Source of the DNA: Lentisphaeria bacterium UBA1776
Lineage (GTDB): Bacteria > Verrucomicrobiota > Lentisphaeria > Victivallales > Victivallaceae
Assembly (NCBI GenBank): GCA_002314605.1
Contig: DCGO01000068.1
Location: 1,841-16,192, forward strand
Reading direction: 5' to 3'
Length of the DNA stretch: 14,352 nt
The notes below the pieces were generated by a model. That model had not been told where the DNA came from, made no database searches, and saw only the letters and a program-made list of their open reading frames with translations. Position numbers and translations under genes: made by a program. Positions 7,013 through 14,217 of the stretch are shown piece after piece (within the stretch, counting starts at the first letter, position 1; the number at the start of each line of letters is the position of its first letter).

Positions 7013-7848
7013 ACTGGATTGAATTCTGTACCGCTCTGCAGGATGTCTGGGGGTATGTCTGCCCGGTGGCGGAGATCGCGCTTCTGAGTATTATGATCTA
7101 CGGCGTGTTGTATTTCCTGCGGGGTTCCAGGGGCGCATCGGTACTGACCGGGGTGATCCTGGTGCTTCTGGGTTTTACAATGCTGGCGAAATTTCTCAAA
7201 TTTGAAGTCATCGGTCAGCTGCTGGGAGAATCCGGTGTGGTGCTGGCCGTGGCGATCATCGTGGTGTTCCAGCCGGAATTGCGGCGGGCCTTTGCCCAGC
7301 TGGGCAGTTACCGTTTTCTGCGGGGCAAAAGACGGCAGGAGATCATTACCGAGGTGGTGAATGCGGCCATTGCCATGTCCCGCAGAAAATGCGGTGCCTT
7401 GATCGTCATGGAGCGGCTGATCGGCATGCGGGCGCTGGAGGAAGAAGGCGTAAGGCTGGATATCAAGGTCAATGCCCTGATTCTCGAGTCTATATTTTAT
7501 CCCAATTCTCCGTTGCATGACGGAGCTGTGATCATCCGGGACGGGCGGATCGTGGCGGCCCGGGTGATCCTGCCTCTGACCCGCAATGTGGAGATGCTCT
7601 CCAAGCGGCTGGGAACGCGCCACCGGGCGGCGCTGGGGGTATCGGAGGAAACAGATGGTGTGGTGGTTGTGGTTTCCGAGGAAACCGGGATCATCAGCAT
7701 CTGTGCAGGCGGCGTGCTCAAGCGGGATCTGCCGCTGGATCAGCTGGCGGATTGTCTGGAGGAACTGCTGGAACAGCGCCGTTCCGACGGTCTGGCCATG
7801 CCGCTTCTCATGGAAGAGGATTCCATCAGTACGGAGGACGGGCGATGA
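7009..7848 (+). CDS. cdaA: Membrane diadenylate cyclase CdaA (c-di-AMP synthase)
   Basis: A 279-residue protein that makes cyclic di-AMP from two ATP. Three membrane helices are visible at about 18-38, 42-63 and 75-88. The last runs into the hallmark FQPELRRAFAQLG. The DisA_N/DAC catalytic domain follows, with LHDGA (Asp171-Gly172-Ala173) and GTRHRAALG (202-210), the two nucleotide-binding motifs of all diadenylate cyclases, and a later VSEETGIIS block. All are intact, so activity is expected. By family knowledge the product controls potassium and osmolyte transport and cell-wall balance, and is essential in many bacteria. ATG 7009 overlaps the folP stop and its own TGA overlaps the cdaR start (both ATGA). 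The pairing with cdaR is conserved; the usual Firmicutes neighbour glmM is absent, and folP and purM flank the pair instead. No c-di-AMP phosphodiesterase or receptor is visible in the window. Confidence 0.96.
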   Translation: MNWIEFCTALQDVWGYVCPVAEIALLSIMIYGVLYFLRGSRGASVLTGVILVLLGFTMLAKFLKFEVIGQLLGESGVVLAVAIIVVFQPELRRAFAQLGSYRFLRGKRRQEIITEVVNAAIAMSRRKCGALIVMERLIGMRALEEEGVRLDIKVNALILESIFYPNSPLHDGAVIIRDGRIVAARVILPLTRNVEMLSKRLGTRHRAALGVSEETDGVVVVVSEETGIISICAGGVLKRDLPLDQLADCLEELLEQRRSDGLAMPLLMEEDSISTEDGR

Positions 7849-8876
7849 AAATTTTTTCCGGGGGAACCCGTCTGGTGAATTTTCTGATTCATCCGGACAC
7901 GGTGCGCAAAGTCATGGCCGTTCTGCTGGCGATTCTGCTGTACGGGAGTGTAACGTACAAGTCCGATATTCAGAGTCAGGATTTTCCCGGTGTGACGGTG
8001 GAACTGGAACTGCCGCCGGATGTGGTGAATGCTCAGGGGACCCGTCTTGCGGTTCTGCTGAAGGTCCGCTGTGCGGCACGGCTGATCAGCCGCCTGACGG
8101 CGGAATCTTTCAGCTGCCGGCTGCCGGTGAATGATTCCGAGGTTCAACCCGGACGGACGATTCAGCGCAAACTGCAGCCGTCGATGTTCAACCGTCCCTT
8201 CGGGGTTGAGATTGAGGCAGTGGAGCCGAAAGTGCTGAACCTGAAACTGGACCGGGTGATTTCCCGGCCGCTGCCGATCCGGCAGGTCTTTGATTCGGAG
8301 GAGCGTCTGCCTGTCGGATTCGGGATCCGCAGTGTGGCCATCCGTCCCAATGAAGTCACGGTGACGGGACCGTCGCTCATCGTCAACGGGCTGCAGCAGG
8401 CCCGCACTGTTCCGGTTCCGGTGGACAGTACCACCCGGGAGGGATTTGATTATGTGGCCAAACTTCAGCAGCTTGCCGGCGTCGCGATTTCCCCGGAACA
8501 GGTGACGGTCCATGTGGAGATCGGGCGGAAAAATCAGGGGGAGCGGATTTTGAGTTCCTTGGACTATAATCTTCTGCTTTCGCCGGAACAGAAAAAGTAT
8601 TTCAGTGTGGAGCCGTCACCGGGAACCCCGGTGAAGGTTGAGGTGGTGGTCCGGGGACCGGATGAGGTGCGGAAGATGATGAACCGGAATTGGATCCGTC
8701 TTTTTGCAGATGTGACGGATCTGAAACGGTCAGGCGAATATATTCTGCCGCTGACCGGGGCCTTTGTGAACAAAGACGCACGGGATCTGGAGATCGTCCG
8801 GATCACGCCGGACAGAATCCGGGTGATGATCCGTCCTCTTGCAGGTGAAAAAAACAACAGAAAACTTTCAAAATAA
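7845..8876 (+). CDS. cdaR: YbbR-domain protein, CdaA regulator CdaR
   Basis: A 343-residue protein with one N-terminal membrane helix (about residues 20-38, VRKVMAVLLAILLYGSVTY) followed by an extracytoplasmic part of about three YbbR-type repeats (roughly 44-130, 136-230, 240-335). Typical repeat elements are LDRVISRPLPI..., VAIRPNEVTVTGPS and ITPDRIRVMI. By family knowledge CdaR binds the CdaA membrane region and modulates its cyclase activity from outside the cytoplasm. ATG 7845 sits in an ATGA overlap with the cdaA stop and follows a GGAGG Shine-Dalgarno at 7833-7837. The same frame is open further upstream into cdaA (possible GTG/ATG starts from 7752), but that extension is only a shadow of cdaA and would bury the membrane anchor. 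purM starts 12 bases after the stop. Confidence is high for the family and good for the role because of the adjacent cdaA. Confidence 0.9.
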   Translation: MKIFSGGTRLVNFLIHPDTVRKVMAVLLAILLYGSVTYKSDIQSQDFPGVTVELELPPDVVNAQGTRLAVLLKVRCAARLISRLTAESFSCRLPVNDSEVQPGRTIQRKLQPSMFNRPFGVEIEAVEPKVLNLKLDRVISRPLPIRQVFDSEERLPVGFGIRSVAIRPNEVTVTGPSLIVNGLQQARTVPVPVDSTTREGFDYVAKLQQLAGVAISPEQVTVHVEIGRKNQGERILSSLDYNLLLSPEQKKYFSVEPSPGTPVKVEVVVRGPDEVRKMMNRNWIRLFADVTDLKRSGEYILPLTGAFVNKDARDLEIVRITPDRIRVMIRPLAGEKNNRKLSK

Positions 8877-8888
8877 AGGAATGAAAAG

Positions 8889-9935
8889 ATGGCAGATGCA
8901 GTCAAAAGCGATCTCTACAAGGCCTCCGGCGTGGACATTGATCTGGCCGTTTCGCTCTTGAACAATGTAAAGGCAAAACTCGGTGCGGCCCGCCGTCCGG
9001 AAATGCTGGCCCCCATCGGCGGATTCGGCGGTCTCTTTCAGATTGATTTGAGCAAATATCGGGAACCGGTCATGGTTTCCAGCATCGACGGTGTCGGCAC
9101 CAAGCTGATGGTCGCCATGATGATGGAAAAATACGACACGGTGGGGTTCGATATCGTAAACCACTGTGTGAATGATATTTCTGTGCAGGGTGCTGAACCT
9201 GTGTATTTTATGGACTACATCGGCATCGGCAAACTCCGCAGTCCTCTCTACGAGCAGGTTCTTTCCGGGATTGCCGATGCATGCAGAGCCGCCAATTGCG
9301 CAGTGCTGGGCGGCGAGACGGCAGAAATGCCCGGCATGTATGGCAATGACTTCGATCTGGTGGGCGTGATCACCGGGATTGTGGAGAAATCCAAAATCAT
9401 TACCGGCGAGAAGATCCATCCCGGTCATGTGGCCATTGGCATGGGATCCAGCGGATTGCATACCAACGGGTTCAGTCTGGCCCGGAAGATTCTTTTCAAG
9501 GAGTGCGGTCTGGATGTCTGGAGCAAACCGGCTGAGCTGGGCGGGATGAGTGTGGGCGAGGCGCTGCTGAAGCCCCACATCTGCTATTACCCTGCTATTG
9601 CCGAGGCGCAGCAAAAGGGTTTGGCACTGGACGGCATCGCCCATATCACCGGCGGCGGTCTTTACGACAATGTCCCCCGGATCCTGCCGGCGGACGTGGA
9701 TGTGGTCTTTGATTCATCGGGTCTTCCGGTGCCGCCCGTTTTCAAGCTTCTGGTGGATGCCGGCAAAGTGGATCATGTGGAAGCTTACCGGGTGTTCAAC
9801 ATGGGTGTCGGCATGGTCTGGTTCGTCCCGAAGTGTGATGCGGATGCGGCCCTTGCAATCTGTCGCGGCAAGGGTTATACCGCCGAAGTGATCGGAGAGG
9901 TTGTCCCCGGTGCCGGCAAAGTCACAGTCCGCTGA
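8889..9935 (+). CDS. purM: Phosphoribosylformylglycinamidine cyclo-ligase (AIR synthetase)
   Basis: A 348-residue enzyme that closes FGAM to aminoimidazole ribonucleotide with ATP, the fifth step of purine synthesis. It shows the family blocks GGFGGLF (44-50), SIDGVGTKL (65-73), NHCVNDI (91-97), GGETAEMPGMY (141-151), GSSGLHTNGFSLAR and HITGGGLYDNVPR. This is the ordinary bacterial length, with no gap. ATG 8889 has AAAGGA at 8875-8880; an ATG at 8881 is out of frame. The gene lies 12 bases after cdaR and 15 bases before the AI-2E gene, so it is probably transcribed with them. Other pur genes are not in the window. No purine riboswitch or separate promoter is visible in the tiny gap before it. 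Confidence 0.97.
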   Translation: MADAVKSDLYKASGVDIDLAVSLLNNVKAKLGAARRPEMLAPIGGFGGLFQIDLSKYREPVMVSSIDGVGTKLMVAMMMEKYDTVGFDIVNHCVNDISVQGAEPVYFMDYIGIGKLRSPLYEQVLSGIADACRAANCAVLGGETAEMPGMYGNDFDLVGVITGIVEKSKIITGEKIHPGHVAIGMGSSGLHTNGFSLARKILFKECGLDVWSKPAELGGMSVGEALLKPHICYYPAIAEAQQKGLALDGIAHITGGGLYDNVPRILPADVDVVFDSSGLPVPPVFKLLVDAGKVDHVEAYRVFNMGVGMVWFVPKCDADAALAICRGKGYTAEVIGEVVPGAGKVTVR

Positions 9936-9950
9936 AAAAGTGAGGTGGAA

Positions 9951-11756
9951 ATGGGCAGGATCGGCAGCTGGTTTGAGCGGCCGCTGAAATTGGCGGCACT
10001 GGTACTGACAAGGGATGACCACGAGGCGGAAAAACGGCTTCACAGTCATCTCGGGTCGCTGTTCCGGCTGGTGCTGGCCGGTTCTGAAGAACCGTTGGAC
10101 ACCGATTACGAGGCGCTGCGTTTTGCGCTTCGGGAACGCCCTCCTCATGAAATCTCCGAGCTGACCGCAGCCATGCACAGTGCCAAACTCCGTCCGATAC
10201 CGGAGATCGCGGAAGTCCTTCTGGAACTGGCTCCGGAGGAGCGGCTTGAAATTCTCCGGCTGACCCTTGCTCTGAATGCCGGTTCCGGTCGGGAAAAGGC
10301 AAATCATGACGATCTGCTGGAATTGACGGGGCAACTGGAGATCCCGGAGACGGTGTTTTTCCAGATGGAGAAGGAATTTTCCGCCAATGAAGAACGGCGG
10401 AGAAAACTGCTGCGGTCCGGGGCCGGAGTGGCGGTGGCGCTGATCGTGATTCTGGTGTTTATTCTGACGGCCACCTTGCTCAGATCGGTGATTTTCGGGT
10501 TGATCCTGGCTTACGTCATGCTGCCGCTGGAGAAATTTTTCGAGCGCCGGCTGGCTTCTCCCGGAACGCTGCTGACGCGGCTTTTCCGGTTGGGCAGCGT
10601 GGTGAAGCGCCCGCTGCAGCGGCTTTCAAAGAAAATCCGGAGGAACCGGACTCCGGAGAGCCCGAAAGTCCGGGCCGCGCGCCAGCGGGCCGTCCGGATC
10701 GCCCGGGCTGTATCACTGACGACACTGACGCTTTTTGCCGGAATCCTGGCAATCTGCATTGCTTTGTGTCTGATTTCCGGTCAGTATTTTCAGCAGTTGC
10801 GCCTGAAGCCGACGGCAGTCAAGGTGATGAGCAAGGTTCAGAACGGAAATGGCGGAGTTGTCGCCGGCGATGCGAAAGAATTGCCGGGCCGGATGATGGG
10901 CGCTGCGGCGAAGGTTCTGGACCAGTGGAGGGGACGGCTGGATCAGGTGCCTGCGGTCAAGTTTGCGGTTTCTTCGGTGTCCCGGATGCTTCATGATGAA
11001 GCCACCCAGCAGGAACTGATGAAATTTGTCCTGAAACGGACGGGGGGGATATTTGCCTTTACCGCCAGTGTGCTTGGCGGGATCTGCAGTATTCTGGTGG
11101 ATCTTCTGCTGACAATCTTTTTCTTTCTCCTGTTTCTTTCCAAGATTGCCGCTTTCCGCACCCGTGCCAGCGGGGCTCTGCAGGGGGAATACATTGTCCG
11201 GACCATTTTCAACGGCAATTGGCTCCCCGGGGCGGGGGAGGGGACGCTGCTGGAAGCCCAGCGGATCATCAGCGAAGTGATCAACCGTCTGAAAACATGG
11301 GTCAAGGGGTATCTTACGCTGGTGCTGGTGGATGCCACCGTATATACGACGACCTTCGGCTTTCTGCAGGTACCGTATTTCTTCATTCTGGGACCGCTGG
11401 CGGGATGCGGGATCCTGCTGCCCTACATCGGCCCAATTCTGAGCTGCTGCCTCACGCTGGTGGTTGCGCTGGCAACCGGGGCATCCAGCGGGCTTCTCCT
11501 CTCCATTCTGGCGGCGTATCTCATTTACAACGGGATCATTGAGCAGTTTATTCTGTATCCTCTGGTGATCGGTGAATCTCTGGGACTGACGACGCTGGAA
11601 ACCATCATCGTGGTGCTGCTGGGGGCGATCTTTGCGGGGATCCCCGGGATGCTTTTCGCCATTCCGGCATCTTCGGTCCTCAAATATCTGGTGCCACAGA
11701 TCTACCACTGTTTCGACCGCGAAAAGGGCGAGTCCCCCCGGGGAAACCTGAGCTGA
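9951..11756 (+). CDS. AI-2E family membrane protein with TerB-like N-terminal domain
   Basis: A 601-residue protein, far longer than the usual AI-2E family (PF01594, about 350). The C-terminal two thirds are classic for the family: paired helices at about 156-190, one at 252-276, one at 368-400, then GCGILLPYIGP (486-495), LIYNGIIEQFILYPLVIGESLGL and LLGAIFAGIPGMLFAIPASSVLK. Residues about 35-140 are predicted soluble and helical, and resemble the TerB fold by pattern: a helical unit with an E-rich turn, then PEERLEILRLTLALNAG, followed by a second unit. The Asp-rich metal site of canonical TerB is not obvious. A very basic loop (about 197-250, many Arg/Lys) separates helices 2 and 3. By family knowledge members export small molecules or act as Na+/H+ antiporters; the substrate here is unknown. 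ATG 9951 is preferred over GTG 9945 because GAGG (9942-9945) lies five bases before it. It is the last gene of the operon and is convergent with the - strand gene 23 bases away. Confidence 0.82.
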   Translation: MGRIGSWFERPLKLAALVLTRDDHEAEKRLHSHLGSLFRLVLAGSEEPLDTDYEALRFALRERPPHEISELTAAMHSAKLRPIPEIAEVLLELAPEERLEILRLTLALNAGSGREKANHDDLLELTGQLEIPETVFFQMEKEFSANEERRRKLLRSGAGVAVALIVILVFILTATLLRSVIFGLILAYVMLPLEKFFERRLASPGTLLTRLFRLGSVVKRPLQRLSKKIRRNRTPESPKVRAARQRAVRIARAVSLTTLTLFAGILAICIALCLISGQYFQQLRLKPTAVKVMSKVQNGNGGVVAGDAKELPGRMMGAAAKVLDQWRGRLDQVPAVKFAVSSVSRMLHDEATQQELMKFVLKRTGGIFAFTASVLGGICSILVDLLLTIFFFLLFLSKIAAFRTRASGALQGEYIVRTIFNGNWLPGAGEGTLLEAQRIISEVINRLKTWVKGYLTLVLVDATVYTTTFGFLQVPYFFILGPLAGCGILLPYIGPILSCCLTLVVALATGASSGLLLSILAAYLIYNGIIEQFILYPLVIGESLGLTTLETIIVVLLGAIFAGIPGMLFAIPASSVLKYLVPQIYHCFDREKGESPRGNLS

Positions 11757-11779
11757 AGCTCCCTTTCCGGTGTTTTCCC

Positions 11780-14059
11780 TCAGCGGAGGATGGTCAGGAT
11801 GGATTCGAAGCGCACGGTTTTCCCAGGTGCGGGCACCTGGTGGATCCGGCGCAGCTGTTTGATCTCTCCTGATGCATACGGGTAAACGGATCCCAGCACC
11901 GCTTTCCAGCCGAGGGTGAGATAGGAGTCCTGAGATACTTGGGTCCCGGGGGAATCCCGGAAGACAAGTTCGGCCCTGCCTCCCTTCTGGGTGAGAGCCC
12001 AAGTATTGTTTTTGAGGGAGTCCCTGCCCAAGGCGTTGAACTGGCACTCCACTGTTGCGGCATTGCATTTCGTATTTGTGCGGACGGTGTCGATGCACGA
12101 GAGACCGTTTCCCAGAACGGTCAGCTCTCGTTTCCATTTCAGTCCGTCCACGGTGATTTCGCAGGTGATGGTGTTTCCCTTTCTGCGATAGACCGGGAAT
12201 TCCGGCGGCAGGATGATCTTGCCGTCTTTGTTCCGGAAGATCAGCGTATTGTGGCAGAGGGGACCGACTTCCCTGGCCCCGTAGGCTTTGCATACATTTT
12301 CCGGGGTATGGCGGATGTCAAATCCGTAGCCGTTGTCCACGAGCCAGAGGTGTTTCCCGTGCTGATAAATCAGGATCGCTCCGGTGTCGTGATGGCGGTG
12401 ACTGTCGCAGGAACAGGGTTCAAAGAGCATGCAGCATGTTTCCGTACGGAATAAAACTTTGTCGAAACGGCTCTTTGCCGCCTCCGGATAGCGGGCAAGA
12501 ATGTGGGGGACCAGTGCCTCTTCCTGCCACTTGGGGCCCTCCCATTTGCCTGCCGGGACCGGTGCCGGGTGAAGATAATGTCCCCAGCCGGGGACCGGAA
12601 GGGGAGAGGCTCCGGCGGAATCCATGCGGCTCGACAGCTGCAAGGCAAGTTGGTCTCCGGAAATCTGCGCCAAAGCCTGCAGCATATCTTTGTGGGAGCG
12701 GGAGATCAGCGGCTCCGAATCGCCGTAACAGATTTCCCTGCCGTTGTTGTCGGAGACGAAGCTGATGGCCCGGGGTATTTTTTTGAATCCGGGAGAGGGT
12801 TTCCCCTTTTCCGCCAGATCCCATTGCAGTTTCTGGCTGGGAACGATCCACTGGTAACTGCCGGAATTTTCTCTCTGCCGCCAGCAGCGTGTAAGATTTT
12901 TTTCGGTGAAGCAGTATTGTGCATAATATTTCCAGCGCCGGGCATCCTCTTTCACATCGTAATGTTCGCCGAAGTAGCGTGCTCCCCAGTAACAGCTGAT
13001 GGCGGGGAAAGTCTCGTGATTGAAACGGAGAGTGCCTTCCCGCAATGGCCAGTAACTTTTGCCGTATTTTTCGATGAGCCGGAAGGAACTGAAGAGAAAT
13101 GCGGCTCCCAGCAGACGGTCTTCCGTGGTGAAGACCGGGTCTGTTTCCGCTGCGGCAAAACAGTTGACCAGAGATCCTAGATAAAAGTCATAGTCCGAGA
13201 GGTAGCTTGCCCCGCCGGGAAAATTCAGGTGATAGTCCACCAGCCCGAAAAAGATGGTCCGAAAAGATTCCAGAAAACGGCGGTCGCCGGTGCAGCCGTA
13301 GGCGTAGTACGTGCGGACGAGGGCGGTGACGGTACGGTGACCGTTGTCCCGGCTGACTCCCGGTCCGCCGCAATCGAAGGCGGCGATGACTTTGGCGGTG
13401 AAATCGTCAAAGTCTTTCACCGGGATGCGGGTGGAGACCATTTCCTTCAGCATTTTTTCCGGATCATGAAAGATCTCAGGAAGATCCGGTCCGGGGGAGA
13501 AACATGGGACTCTCTTTGATTCCCAGTGTCTCAGAAAGGCTTTTTCAGACATCTCATCACAGGAGATGACAGCTGTCGGCATTTTCTCCTGGGGAAGTTC
13601 CAGACTCCATCCGCCCCGGCCCGGATAAAGACCGTTGGCAAGGACTTTCTGGCGGAATGCAAGTTTTTCCGCATGATGATTGACGGCGGAATTGCCGAAG
13701 ATCACCATGGGAGCATCGGCGGGAAGTTTCTCTTTGTCGTAGAAGATCCTTCCTCCCAGTTTTTTTGCGAGCTTTGCATAGAAGGTATTCCCCTCCGGTA
13801 CCGATGCGGCAAACCCTCTGGGAAAATCCGTTTTCTGCAGTGCAAAAGGGGCGGAAAAGGAGGCCGACGGGAAAAGAATGTTTCCCATTTTCCACAGTTT
13901 TTTCTCATATCCGACCGGGTCCCGCAAACACTTTTCCAAGGCTTGCGGCTCCAGATCCAGGATCGTCGGCCGACGCTCGCCCCAGCTCGGCTGCTGACCG
14001 CACTGTTCGCGGTAATTCAGATTGCGTTTTTCAAGAATCCGGGTGAGCATGTTTTTCAT
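11780..14059 (-). CDS. Heparinase II/III-like polysaccharide lyase-family protein
   Basis: A 759-residue protein. An N-terminal alpha/beta region (about 65-165, with PMVIFGNSAVNHH and YPGRGGWSLEL) precedes an alpha-helical toroid (about 200-540) and a beta-sandwich. Likely active-site elements of this fold are visible: Asn347-His348-Glu349 in FNHETFP, Tyr402 in SGSYQWI, and the cluster HRHHDTG (554-560) leading into WLVDNGY, with CHNTLIF at 602-608. By family knowledge such enzymes eliminate uronic-acid glycans; the substrate is unknown and the N-terminal module is not one I recognise firmly. No signal peptide is seen, which is unusual for a secreted lyase. The start is ATG 14059, with AGAAGGA at 14066-14072 (- strand) and a 6-base spacer. 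The frame is open to an ATG at 14161, but that version would read through the strong terminator at 14121-14149, so it is rejected. Codon use resembles the neighbours. No clear promoter was found in the 60 bases upstream. Confidence 0.75.
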   Translation of the reverse strand: MKNMLTRILEKRNLNYREQCGQQPSWGERRPTILDLEPQALEKCLRDPVGYEKKLWKMGNILFPSASFSAPFALQKTDFPRGFAASVPEGNTFYAKLAKKLGGRIFYDKEKLPADAPMVIFGNSAVNHHAEKLAFRQKVLANGLYPGRGGWSLELPQEKMPTAVISCDEMSEKAFLRHWESKRVPCFSPGPDLPEIFHDPEKMLKEMVSTRIPVKDFDDFTAKVIAAFDCGGPGVSRDNGHRTVTALVRTYYAYGCTGDRRFLESFRTIFFGLVDYHLNFPGGASYLSDYDFYLGSLVNCFAAAETDPVFTTEDRLLGAAFLFSSFRLIEKYGKSYWPLREGTLRFNHETFPAISCYWGARYFGEHYDVKEDARRWKYYAQYCFTEKNLTRCWRQRENSGSYQWIVPSQKLQWDLAEKGKPSPGFKKIPRAISFVSDNNGREICYGDSEPLISRSHKDMLQALAQISGDQLALQLSSRMDSAGASPLPVPGWGHYLHPAPVPAGKWEGPKWQEEALVPHILARYPEAAKSRFDKVLFRTETCCMLFEPCSCDSHRHHDTGAILIYQHGKHLWLVDNGYGFDIRHTPENVCKAYGAREVGPLCHNTLIFRNKDGKIILPPEFPVYRRKGNTITCEITVDGLKWKRELTVLGNGLSCIDTVRTNTKCNAATVECQFNALGRDSLKNNTWALTQKGGRAELVFRDSPGTQVSQDSYLTLGWKAVLGSVYPYASGEIKQLRRIHQVPAPGKTVRFESILTILR

Positions 14060-14120
14060 CTCTGATCCTTCTGATGTTTTTTTCGCCGGTCTGTTCTGGA
14101 TTTTCCATGTTTTTTCTGTG

Positions 14121-14149
14121 AAAAAAACTGCCGGGCAATTGCCCGGCAG
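14121..14149 (-). terminator. Strong intrinsic terminator (- strand), 22-bp perfect palindrome plus T tract
   Basis: Positions 14128-14149 form a perfect 22-bp palindrome whose half is CTGCCGGGCAA. As RNA this gives a 9-bp GC-rich stem with an AATT loop. On the - strand it is followed at once by seven U residues (A tract 14121-14127 on the + strand). It therefore ends transcription of the Lys/Ala-rich gene located to the right and separates it from the heparinase-like gene starting at 14059. Confidence 0.9.
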
Positions 14150-14155
14150 CCTGTA

Positions 14156-14182
14156 TTTCATATCGAAAAAACGATATTGAAA
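14156..14182. repeat. A/T-rich inverted repeat upstream of the terminator
   Basis: TTTCATATCG (14156-14165) pairs with CGATAT-T-GAAA (14172-14182) with a single bulged T and an AAAAAA spacer. In the - strand transcript it is a second hairpin between the stop codon at 14218 and the terminator. It has no T tract of its own and no known role. Confidence 0.45.
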
Positions 14183-14217
14183 AACTTTTTCTGGTTTTTA
14201 TGAGATCACATTAAAAA

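Noticed and set aside
11734..11782. Intrinsic terminator between the convergent AI-2E and heparinase-like genes
   Set aside because: Only a 4-bp GAGC-TGAA-GCTC stem and loose GGGAAA/TTTCCC pairings are present, and no proper stem with a T tract could be built on either strand.
10713..12293. A 526-codon - strand frame across the end of the AI-2E gene and the start of the convergent gene region
   Set aside because: In register with the AI-2E codons; it overlaps the real - strand heparinase-like gene in another frame and has a Gln/Arg/His-rich composition typical of a shadow frame.
14060..14161. Upstream ATG (14161) as the start of the heparinase-like gene
   Set aside because: The added 34 residues would span a strong intrinsic terminator and have no Shine-Dalgarno sequence, whereas ATG 14059 has AGAAGGA at ideal distance.
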